64,000 bases of DNA from Campylorhamphus procurvoides. Its lineage: Eukaryota > Chordata > Aves > Passeriformes > Dendrocolaptidae. Each line of letters starts with the position of its first letter. Position 1 is the first letter of the stretch. Positions 49,501 to 61,500 of the stretch are shown one piece after another. The stretch is from positions 2,239,767 to 2,303,766 of the forward strand of contig WBMV01004760.1 of the NCBI GenBank assembly GCA_013396655.1, in the 5' to 3' direction. The translations under genes and the position numbers were made by a program. The notes beneath the pieces were generated by a model. The model made no database searches. It saw only the letters and a list, made by a program, of their open reading frames with translations, and had not been told where the DNA came from.

Positions 49501-52500
49501 GACAGAAGGGAAGGACCTGTGTCTCTGGGTCCCATTGCCCAGGGCAATGAAGTGCAGTTGACATGAGGACTTCCAGGTCAAATATTCCTTCCTCCTCGGT
49601 GCTGCTAAAGAATGTTGCCCACAAGGAGCTCTAAGCTTTATTGCATGAGAAGGATGTCTGTGAGGCAGTATCTGATTCCAGTCACAGCCTCCTTCTGCCA
49701 CTGCTTACCTTATCGTACTCGGTCAGGCTGTTCAGGAACTGCATTGGGTCCTGGAGAAGGGACCTGCCTGGCTCCCAGTAATCATCCACCTTGGTACCTA
49801 TCTTTTCTCCTGCCACCCTTTTGGGCTTTACTCCTTGCATTATACAGACAGCTTCAATCACTATCTTCACACCGAGGGGAGGCCGCTGCAGGGCTCGTAC
49901 CTTCGAAAGCCAAACAGAAACAGTGAGTTGACCTGGTTCTCTGGGAGATGGGGTGCTCATCCCTCCATCCCTCAGCTGGACCAGGGGACACTGGGCCCAG
50001 AGGCAGCACATTTAGAGCATACAATACACAGGCAGGAAGGACAGAAGTATTTGAAGGCAAAGCTGGTTATCAGAGAGATGGATGTGGGTGTAAGGACCCT
50101 TGAGGATGACTCCTGATTTTTCCCTTCTAGTGCTGACTATTCTTGCCATGTCCAGCCAGAGACACTCCCAGGCCTTGCCATTGGACACTGCCAACAGAGC
50201 AGCAGACTTTATGGCAACGCTGAGGTTGATCTACCCCAATGCAGACACCCTCTGTGAGAAGGACTTTGAGTGGCTCTTTGACTGCCCTGAGACAAAGCAG
50301 TTCCTTGAGTGGTTCTGCAGCACAGTGAGTGAGGAGAACGTGCTGAGCCCAGCTGAGGTGGAGGCCTACGATGCCCTGCTGGCTGCAGGAAAGCCCATCT
50401 TGGAGGGTGATGCTCTCGAGGAGGCGCTGCAGATGTGCTGCCAGGTCCCGCAGTCCCTGAGCATGATACCAGATGATGAGGGTCCCTCTGAAGAGGACCT
50501 GCAGCAGGAGCTTCAGGAGCTTCAGGACTATCGTGACTGTCAGCTCTGGAGGTACAGCAAGCTGCTGGCTTGGACAGACAGGCTGCAGCAGGAGCAGAGG
50601 TATTTGGAGGAGGAGGAGAAAGTAGTGAAGCAGAGCTTGAAGATGGCTCAGAAAGACTTAGAAGTGAAGATCTTCCAAACCAGAGCTGTCTTGAGCCAGG
50701 GCAGCAAGGGTGCAAAGCAGCTGACAGAGTGTCATGGGAACATGGGGAAAGACCAGTTGCCAGCACTGCTGTGCCAGATGGATCTTGGCCCTTACATGGA
50801 GCTGGAGCAACAGGCCACTGATGCATCTGAAAGGTTCATTCAGCAGGTCCTACCAGGGAGTGCCCAGGCTTCAGATGCTTGGGAAGCAAATGCACAGGGA
50901 GAGAGCAGCCCGAAGGAAGGGATGGAGTCTGAGACACAGATGGACTCTTACTGGGAAATATCAGAAGGAAGAAGAGGAGCTCCTAATCAAGAATGTGGGG
51001 TGGCACCAGCAAGTCAGGGAATACTGGTCCAAGGATCAAGGGCAGAGCTGCTAGTGGAGGGAAGGAATGAGAGGGAGGTGTTGAGCATAGGAGGTGAGGA
51101 GAAAAGATATGACAGCCAGGAAATCACAGATAAAATGAACACCAAGAAAACATCAATGCCAAAAAGCCTTGGGGCTGATGAAGACAAGCCACTGGAGGAC
51201 CAAGACAGCTACTGGAAGGAGCTGGGCCGAATAGAGACAGCACATATCTGTGCCCAGAGGGAGGTTATAGTAATGTCAGCAAAAGTGGAAGGCAGCCGTG
51301 CTGCGCTGGAATGGGCTCAGAGGACTCTGGAAGCTCTCAAGGATAACCAGGTAGGGCCAGTGCCCCCATTCCTCCACCACCCATTGTGGCAGGGTCTGCC
51401 TGTGCTGCAGGCAGTCCCTCCTGCTGAATGCTGGAGCACAGCTGACACATCAGGACGGGGTGGCAGAGCCAGGCAGCGCAGGGGTGCACCCTGACACCAG
51501 CCTGTCTTGTCTCCCCCCTGCACAGCATGCAGTCAAGGCAGAGCTCCAGGGCCAGGCTGATGTGCTTCAGAATCAGCTTCGCGCCCTGCGCTTTGACATC
51601 AGACAGGCTCTGACCCAGCAGCTGCCTCCCCTGCTGAAGGCAGAGGCCCGCCGTGCTTGCCTGCCTGTCCTGCACAGGCACCTCAGCCTGGAAGTTGCCC
51701 ATCTGGAGAACACTGCCAGGAGGCAAGAGGAGGCGGCTGCGTGGCTGTCCAGCCAACAGAGCCGCCTGGATCTGCTGGAGCTCCAGCTGAAACGTGAAAG
51801 AAAGGAGCTGGAACAGAAAGCTGCTTGGCTGGGGGAGATTGAAACCACCTTGAGGGAAGCCCAGACCAGGCGGCGAGAGCAGCAGAAGCGCATCAAAGAT
51901 TCCAGTTCCTCCCAAAAGGGGTGTCCACGCAAATGGATAGACCCCAAAGACCTCACTGCTGTACGGTAAGAGCCTGGGGTGGGGACCTGTGTGCATGAGG
52001 AACAAACTACGTATGGAGAAGGTGGCATGGGAATGGTTGAGGCAGGCAGCAGACACAGGCTACCAGGCAGTCTAGCAGTGCTCTTCTGCCAGTGCAGAGC
52101 CACCTTGACTCCATGGTGGTGTGAAATTCCTCAGAAGATGCCATCTGCTTCTCTCTGGCTGGCTAGGGCTGATGCAGGAAAAAACAAAAAACAAAAAAAA
52201 AAAACCCACAAAAAACAAACAACGCAAAAACCTCAAAAAATGAGTATGGAGAATTTACTAGGATGTTAAAATGGACAGTCTAGAAGCAAGTCTTCAGCCA
52301 TGGGGAAGAAGAGCAGGGCCATGAGGAAGCACAAGCTGCCTGCAGTAAAACCTTTCTCTGGCTAGGTGTCCTGCATTGACTGGGTCTTCTCAGTCTTCCC
52401 CACACAGTTCTGGAGTAGCTGGTGCTTGTGTCTGCCAGAAAAGAGCGTCACAGACTGGCTCTTGAGCCAGCCTGGTCCTTTATGGTGCTCTTCCCAAAGA

Positions 52501-55500
52501 TCCATGACATGGGCTGCTCACTGGGAGTGGCTGTCTTCTTCACTGTTGACCCCCATTTGCTTGCATCCCAGTCTCACAGCACTCAATGACCTCTGAGCCT
52601 TGTTTGTCCTCAGTGCTGGCACTGTACCCACACCTGTGGCTGGCTGTTCCCTCCCACAGGCTCTGGGACATGCTGATGCATGATGATCAGGAGAAACGGC
52701 CTTTCCGTAGCTACGAGACCATAGCAGCCAAATACTCCCAGCTGGTTCAGGACAAGAGAGCATGGGAAGCCCAGCTGGCAGCTCCTATGCCCCAGGTATC
52801 TGCTCTGGAGTCTTCTACAGAGGCACTCTACCGACGGCTGTACAACAGCTCCAACCAGCTACAGCTCTCCTCCCCGGTAAGGAAGCACTCCTGCTCCCTA
52901 GGCCTTGCTGGGTGGCACAGGGCTAGGACTCAGAACCCTCTGCCCTCTTCCCTGGGTGCAGGGGGGAGAACTCACTGCCCTTCAGCCCACAGAGAGAGAG
53001 GAGGTTTGGCCTGATCCTTGCCTTATCCCAAAAGCTATCCAGTGAGGCCATGGTTGGCTGAGGGACAAAGGTGATTGTCACAGTGTCTCACATGTGCTGT
53101 TAAGTGTCAAGATCAGGGTGCCTTAGCCAAGGTGTTCCAGTAAGCTATTGCTGTTGCTTGGACTGGGAGTGTTTGGAGGCCAGAGCTGGGTGGGTAGTTT
53201 GTTTCTGGTGGGCTGAGCTCTTCCAGAGGTGTGAGGAAATCCTCCTCTTTCTGCATGTTCACATGACTTTGGGTTCTGCCCCTCAGGAGATCACCAAGCT
53301 GATGCAGCAATTGATCACCATGCAGGACAAACTCTACCAAATGCTGATGGACCTCCTGAGGGACTTGCAGGTCAAGCGCAGATCTCTGAAGAACCCCATC
53401 CTGCAGACAGAGCGCAACCTTTATGTGTATTTTTATTGCAATGAGGATCGGCTGAGAGAGGTGGTGGAGGAGCTCGAGAAGCAGGCATCAGCTTCCTCCA
53501 AGAGACCCTTAACAGAGCTGCCTGATGCAAAAGAGTAGTTCAAAGGGATGTTTGCTCCCTGCTATAGTAGTGGTGTCTTCTTTTGGTTGGGCTGGGTTCT
53601 TAATCCTGGACTAGTAGTGAATTCTTGTGGTCTCTGTTCCAGTGACAGGTTACTTGGGTTATGGGCCAGCAGCTGAGTTTAAAAGAAGCAGGGAGCTTAT
53701 TCCTTAAATACAGAGTTTGCGAAAACTGGGTTAGATGATATGTAAAAAATTGATGCATCTTTTGGCACTGGAAGCTTTGGATAGACAAGACACTTCTCAT
53801 GCCAACTCTACAAGAGGATGGGTGCTGCAGGCAAGTGGATTGATACTGTCTTGTCTCCCACTTCGGGGGAAAGGACTTTTGTGTCCTTTGTAGGGAATAA
53901 AAACTTCTGTTATGCACAACTGCAGAACAATAAGCTGTCCCTGTGTGGTGAAACCTTGTATTTCCTGAGTGTGTGCTCTGTGCTAGAGGCTGTGACACTT
54001 GCTAGGCTCAGAATCACCCTTCTTTTGCTAAGGAATCACCCTTATCCTATTTCAAGCCAGCATTCCTTGAATGCAGCCCCACTGCCTCCTCTCTGCCTGT
54101 GTCTGATCCCCTTGCAAAGAGCCTGTGGTTTCAGTATCCTCCTAGCTCTTTCCCTGTGATGTGTTGTCAGTGCTTGGGGTTGTGTAGTCGTACTGCCTGC
54201 CTACCCCCATGGAGAGGCACCACAGGGTGAGACCTTCTCCACACCCTCTCCAGGACAAGTTGGAAACACCCAGGAGCCACTTACTGCCTCTACCTTTTAA
54301 TTTTCACTGAAGGAGTGAAGGTGAGAAACTGCATGGGCAGCTGCTCAGACTGAGCCCAGGGGGATGGAGATGCTGGAAAAGGCTGGGGATGTTGCAAACC
54401 TATAGAAGGGGAATTGCTGCAAAGTGAGAGGCTGTCCTTGACCAAACCCAGCTCTTCTACCCTCTCCCTTGACACAGTTACCTCTGTAACATCATTTCTG
54501 TTGAGGTTCTTCAGGCTGGCAAGAGCAGCATCCAGGGCTGGGAGGGCTTCATCCAAGTCCTTCTGAGCATCATCTGCAATGGCTTGGGCTGTCTGAGCTT
54601 TCTCATTGGCCTTTGACTCCTCAGCCTGCACAGCACTTCTTGTCTCTTCAGCCACAGCAGTGTCTACCTGCAATACCAGAGACAGCCTCAGAGGCATGCA
54701 GGAGGCACAGCACCCCATGGCTAGGTAAGGATCATGGCTGTCCTGGCAGCTTGTGTATTTTCTTCCAGCAGAGACTGCAGGGACCTAACTGCCAGAGGGG
54801 ATCCCCATCCTGCGTCATACTGGAAGAAGGTTTTGTCAGCCTGTATAAGTCATCCATAAGGTCCAGCTCTGTCTGTGCCTGGAATGGTGTTAGTCTTGCA
54901 GGAATTAGCTGCTCTACCCTTTTCCTATTGGCATGAGGAGAGGATGTATAGGGGTGCAAATTTGTAGGGAGAAGGAGGAGTAAGAAGATAAGCTGAGGGG
55001 TTTGTTTCTAAAACTGTCACTTCTGCCTACCTCCAGGGTTAAAACACTATCAGGAGGCATAACGGAAATGTGGGGCATAGCCAAATTCTTATCTGCTATG
55101 TGGGAACTTAGGAGATTGCAGACTATTTCCCTCTGCATGCAGAGCTGTATGATATTAGTGTCTGTTCACTCTGTCCCAGTGTGGCCATCCCACAGGAGGA
55201 GATGGGCAGGGAGGAACACAAGGAGAGGAGGCAGTGACAGCCAGCGCAGGACTGTTCCCTATTCTGCAGTGGCATGACTGTGCAATGATCTTTGACATTT
55301 GGGCTATCAGGGCCAGGCTGCAGCTGGATCAGCTCCCTGGGGATGGGATGTAGGGGAGTGATCCTATTCAGTAACACCAGTCTGGACTTGGAGCTGCTCA
55401 GGCCACCTGAGGATTGTGTTAGGAGAGTTGCTAGTCTGTGCTTGCAAGGGCCAGTGAGGAAAGGGAGCTGGTAGCTTGGCTGACTGACCCCCTGGGTGGT

Positions 55501-58500
55501 GGTTTCACACAGGGGCATGTGAGCCACCACTTCTGCCAGCAACTGGTCCCCACCAGCAGCAGAGCAGGACTCCAGCAGAAGGCAGTTCTTGCTGGCAATG
55601 CTGCTCTGCACAAATACCTGCTGTGCCAGTTGGAAGCATTTCTACAATAGATCAAGCAGGACCACAATCCCTGCCAGGCCCCCCAGGCCCTGTGCCCAGT
55701 CCAGTCTGAGCAGTCAGAGTTGGAAAGTGCAGGGCTGCCCAGCAGTGGTACGTACCTTCAGCTGCTCGATGGTTGCCTCTGTGTCTTTGGCCGCCTGTGC
55801 CAGGAGAGGGCGGGCGGACTCCAGCTCCTCCTGCATCTTTGCTACATCCTCTGCTGTTCTCAGTAGCTGTGGAAGCAAAGCACAGTGAGAGTTGGGCAGC
55901 AGCCACGAAAAGCCCCAGGAAAGGGCTATGCTGCCTTGTGGGTGCTCCCTGCACAGTGCCAGGCTCTACAAAGCAGGTCTTGCCCTGGTCCCTGCTTGAA
56001 CAACAATCTGACACTGGTGGCTTATGAACAGTAGTGCCTAATGATGCCTGCATATGTTGGGCATCACTTCATAAGCTCCTGGCAATTAGGCAGCAGAACA
56101 ATGTTTCTTCCTCTTCCCTTCCAGTGAAGGTTAATAAGGAACATCCTGAGAAATTAACTACACGGAGGTCTGTGGACCCCAAAGACTAGAGACCATTATT
56201 CTTTTAGAGCTGTTATAGACTCAGACCTTCGGAAAGATTAGCCCTGGCAGAAGGCATAGTTTTCACTTGCTTTAGCTTTTACACAGGAGGTGTGTAGAAC
56301 ATCTCACTGCATCTCTGCAGCTATAAATACACTGCTCAGAGTGAGTAAGGTGTGGCTCCAAAGCTCTCCTGGGTGTGAGGAACAAACCTTGTCCAGGCCA
56401 CCTTTCATCCTATTTTTGGCAGTCTTTAGTTCCTGTTGCTTCTTTCCAATGAGGGAATTGAAGATGCTGAGGAACTCCAGGTAACTCTTGGGAGTGATAT
56501 AATTGTGTCTTCCCAGCTCTGCTAGGTACAACTGGCTCTTCTTTGCCACACTCTCATGGATTGCTACACATACTTGAATCTTCAAGGAGAAAGGAAAGAA
56601 ACAACCTTATTCAGTACTGAACATGTGGTAGGCAAGTCTATATGATGCCCAGAGAGAGCACAAAGGGCTCACAAAGAGCCAAAGTATACAGTCACAGCAG
56701 AGCTTATGTATGTGTGTAGGCTTCAGTGCCATAGAGGAGTGACAAGTGGCCATGCCTGTTTCAAGGCATACAAAAACTATCCAGTTCTGCATTTGAATGA
56801 CCCTTCTCCAAAACATTTCTGCTGCAAGGTAGGACCTTTCTGCAGGTGTGCCCTGCATCCATTTTCTTGGTGTATCTAGAGACATGGCACACTGACCATA
56901 TGGGAACAGTGTACTCTCTTGAGTGTGACACTTACCATTCCAGTGATATCTTCATTACCAGTACCAAGAAGTGGGATTTCATTCAAGAAGGAAGAGGCAA
57001 CGCTCTGCAGGGCTTCAGCAGGCCACTGATTGAACCAGTCAATGGTACAGCAGTTCACAAGAGAGGGGAACTGCCTCAAGCGTGCACGGAAGACTTCTCC
57101 AATCGGGCTGAGGGTAAGGCATGCAGAAAAGATGTGTTAGAGCCAGCTCTAAAGACAAGGACAAAACAGCCTTCCCTGTTCCAGAACCACCCTGAAGTGG
57201 GAACAGAAGTGCAGAGTAAGAGGGACAGGAATATACCCAAGGAAGGAGGAAAAAGGGGAATGAAAGTTCAGGCAGTGATCTGCATGACCTAAGGTGCATA
57301 GCTCGCTCCTTGGAAGCCCTCAGTATATTCTGGAAGTATTAAGATTATACTTTATGGGTCTCTCCCTAAGTAGGACACTTAAACTTCAGAGCACATTAAT
57401 TTCTTACCCCTTGTTTCCAGCAGGTGAGTGCAGAGATCACATCACCAGCCTAAAATTATGGCCCTGATTCTTCTATCTGTACTTGCACTGAGAATGCCCT
57501 GTACCTTCTGGTATCTTCCCTGCAAGTAAGCAAGCTGCTCATGGACTATGCACTAGATTAATGGGTAAACATAGTGCAACTGAGCCACAAATTCAAGCAA
57601 GATGTTTTTGTAAGAAATAGCTTAATGGTGCATGAAGGAGGAGGAAGCTTGTATTAAATCTGGATCACACAAAATCATATTCTTGCAATTTTCAAACTTC
57701 ATCTTGAACCCAGCAAAGTGTAAAAAACCAAAAAAAAAGTATCCAGTCCTGGGTGAGGGTGGTACGCAAACTATACCCATATTTCTTCTCTTCCTACAAA
57801 GTCTGGGGTGTGGAAATAAAAATCCCATTACAAAGTGATGGAAGGCAAAGGAGAAGGAGGCAATAATTAACAGCAAAAGCAGGGAGTCCTAGGCCTGAAC
57901 TGTACCTCATGCACAGGACCATGTGGATATTGCTGCGGACCCGTCCTGTGTATGCAGCCATCAAATTGGCCTTGGTGGGCTGCTGCCCTAGATCTCGAAC
58001 AACAGGTTTCATAGCTGTCATGATCTGTTCTTGGTCATCAGGAGCGTAAATGTTGGGAACATCACCAGAGTTGAGCAAGTTGTTGATATCTTCAAGGAAG
58101 GATTCATTTTTAATCTAAGTAGATGAGAAAAAAAAAAAAGGCAGTTTCCTAAGTCAGAAGACAGTCGTGTCTCACATGTCATGGAGATAATTTCTGAATA
58201 AATATAGCCCTCAGCCTCTGTTATAGGAAACCATTTCTGTGATCATTTGGCTCCAGTAAAGCACACTCTGACTCTTGTCCAGCAGCAGTTCCAATTGAAC
58301 AGCCATGTTCAGCTGTTTGAGGGATGGGGGTGTGTCTGAGAACAAACCTCCTTCTGCCCATTCGCTGCCTCCTTACAGGCACACTGAGCTCAGGCCCTCT
58401 CTCCCTGCCTCGCAGTGACTCTGCAGTCACACCCCAGATACCTGGTTGCTCCAGGTCTTTGTTCCCTCACCAGAGAATGCTTCATTATTAAGTATAAAGC

Positions 58501-61500
58501 TTATCAATGTGGGAGACAAAGGAATTGTAGGGATGTGTCACAGTCCGTGGGACGATCTCCCTCCAGCGCTACACTCACCTCTCCACCTTTGCTAAATCAG
58601 AAATATACAGCATCCATCACCTTGACTAAATGCACCCTCCCATGCCCCTCTGCTCCCACATATGCTTCTCACTGCAGGGAAAAGGCTGCAAGAACAAACA
58701 GCATTTGACTGATGCTCATCTCACTGCTTAGGGCTCTGCCACACGGGAATGGTTCCTATGATAATGAAGGCAGTAAAAAAGCCTATGGGGAACATAACTG
58801 TGAATTCCAGAAATTGGCCTAGTCAGTAGCAAATTACAGTTTATGGTTACAAGCCAACATTACTCTGTGGAACCAGCAGGTCCTAAATCTACTGGTACCT
58901 TTGAAAAGTAAAAGAACCATGTTACTTGGGACTTCTAATATCAGTGACCACAGTGGTGCTGGGTCTAAAATCTTCGAACCCACCAAACCCTTGGATGGAG
59001 CTGAAAGAAGCTTCCTTGAGCAAGAGAACAATCAGCCTACTCACACACAGATCTACAGTCCCTCTAGCAATAAATGTGCCACCTCCAGTTTCCCTGGGGC
59101 TTTTTCATATGATGATGAATGTAGGGTACTGAAGAAATACAAGTTATGTGTGGTTTGTATCGAGCTCCTCAATCCCTTCAGGGGAATTTACTCAGCTTAG
59201 AGATGTGTTTCTGTCTCCTTTTGAGATGGAATCCACCATGCTAACACTCCTGTACCTGTGTGTCTACAAATAGGAACGTCTTGGGTAGACTTTGAAGGCC
59301 TGCTTTCATCATGATCTTCCTCACGTCATCTCGCCATTCGATCATACCATAATTTTTGGACAGTTCAATCTGGAAGCACTCATATTCTGCCCTAAAGGAA
59401 AGACAAGCCTGTGGAGTTACATCTAATTAAAATATCCTTTTCTGTCAATCCTGAGTGTGTGCTGTGGACTCAGGGGGAAAGGACTCAAGCAAGTTGTTCT
59501 CCTACAATGAGTCCTGAGCATGTGCCTGTCCTCATGCATGTTCCGTTACCAACCCAAGAGCATGTTTTTCTCAAAGCAGAGATACCTGAATTAGCTAGAA
59601 ACCCAGTGAAGAGGTGCATGTTAACTGAGCCCTAACTCTTGACTCATTTGAGGAGTCAGCTGCCAGAAAAACGTGTAACTGGTAGTGGGAGGGGCAGAAA
59701 AAGAGATTCTCTGAATGCAGCCCCAATGGAGCTGCTGCATGATACATGCATAGGTGGGAGTGCATTACTTACATGTGAGATGCCAGTCTGGTGAGGGACT
59801 GTCTCCCACTTCCCCCAACACCCAGGAGAAGAGCGTTCCCTGGAGCCTGCCGCAGAATCCGGCTGATTCGGCAGATGTGCTGTATGGCATCCATGAAAAG
59901 CACAAGCTTCAGCTCTGGGGTGTTGTTCTGATTGTACTCTTCCAGGTAATCCTCAATCACAATCTTCAGCTATGGGCAGAAACACTCAATTGTGGCTACC
60001 AGACAAAAGCAATTGTGTGTGGTGGCTGATTGCACTGGGAGAGGGCACAGCCTGCTGCTTAGGAGGGTCTGGGAGCAGCTCTCCTCCATGCTTTTATAGG
60101 AACTGCCTTTGGACTGGGCTGAATTTAGTCCATGGTGGTGACAGCAGCTGCTGAATGGTGACTTTAAACTAAGTCAGGCAAATGACTAAGGTCTGTTGTT
60201 CCTAACTGTGCTGTTTGCCTGGAGAAACAGCAGGGTGTAGTTCAAAATAAAATAGGTTATGGCTGCCTGATCCATACAGCTCCAGGGCCCCCCTCTGGGA
60301 TAGTTTCCTCGCTCTATAGCTGACTACTGTCTGCTGCTGTGTCCTGTGGTTAGGATTCTGGCTGGAAAGGGCAGGTGCTGGAAGAAAACAGCACTGGCTG
60401 TAGATGGGTAGAGGAGCACGCTCCCCTCCCAGTCCAGCTGTCACATGGAACCATTGCAGAAGAAATTTCTCCTACCCTTTCCAGGGCTCTCTTCAACACC
60501 ACCCTCAGGCCAGAGAAGGAGATGAAGCATGAAGACATCTGGAATTTAATCCTACCCCCTCAGCAATCTCACTGTGAACTTGGACAAGCAACAGCAGCTG
60601 GAATTCATACAGTGCTGGAATCCCTGCCTAGATGCCAAAGTCCTGTGTCTGGCAGCCTGTAAGTCTGGCTGTCTCAGCTGTGCTCACCTCAGTGGGGGAC
60701 AGGCCTGCCTACTTTGCAAAAGGGATTGGAAAGCTCAGTTAATTACCAGTCCTTGTCACACAGCTATCACAAGGGGAGAGACGGCAGGATAATCATCTGT
60801 TTCTGATAATGAGTGCAAAACGCACTGCTCATTGCCTTTGCTTAATTACCACTACCGAAGTACTTGCAGTATCTCCTCCAACAGGGAATCTGGCAGTAAC
60901 ATTAATTACTTGTAAAGGTCAATTGTGAAGTCTTTAATGGCAAAAGTAGTATTGTTTGGGGGTAATGTGCCATTTCTTTCCAGCAAATTTCACTTTTCAG
61001 TCCCCAAGTGCGGCTCATTTTGGAGATTTGGCATAGCAGGCTGACTCCAGGACTGAAAAGCAAAGGCAGTCTCTTCCATGTCAATTTCCCATTGTACCAA
61101 ATACAGCTACTATCCGCATATGGGGTAGGATTTCACAGGAGACCTCTGGAAGGGCTTGCAGTTCCAGACACCTTCAATTACAGAAGCTCCATCATTCCTA
61201 TTAATTGTTTTCTTTTGTTTACAAAAGACTTGGAAGATGGGAACACAGTTCACATCATGATTCCCAGTGTCCTTACCTTTTCCTGGCTCTCGATTGCTTT
61301 GTATAGTCTGACATTGGCACCTGGGTCCATGAAGTCCCCGAACAGAACTGGCTGGGAGGGGATGACCTCCTCAAAAGTAGTGCCAAACTCCTCCATCTTC
61401 TTCTTCATTAGGCTGTCAAACCAGGTCCGGTCCTCCTCATTGACCAAGCGATCACAGAAGACCCGGCAGCTCTCATGGTACCACAGTCTCAGCAGGTCCA

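Noticed and set aside
50148..53538. HAUS3-like locus as a processed retrocopy
   Set aside because: It has three coding introns with correct GT-AG sites and phases and an intact frame, which a processed copy would not have.
56846..57292. Plus-strand 148-codon frame over a DNAH1 exon
   Set aside because: It is the antisense shadow of DNAH1 exon 56936-57107 and extends into intron without splice support.
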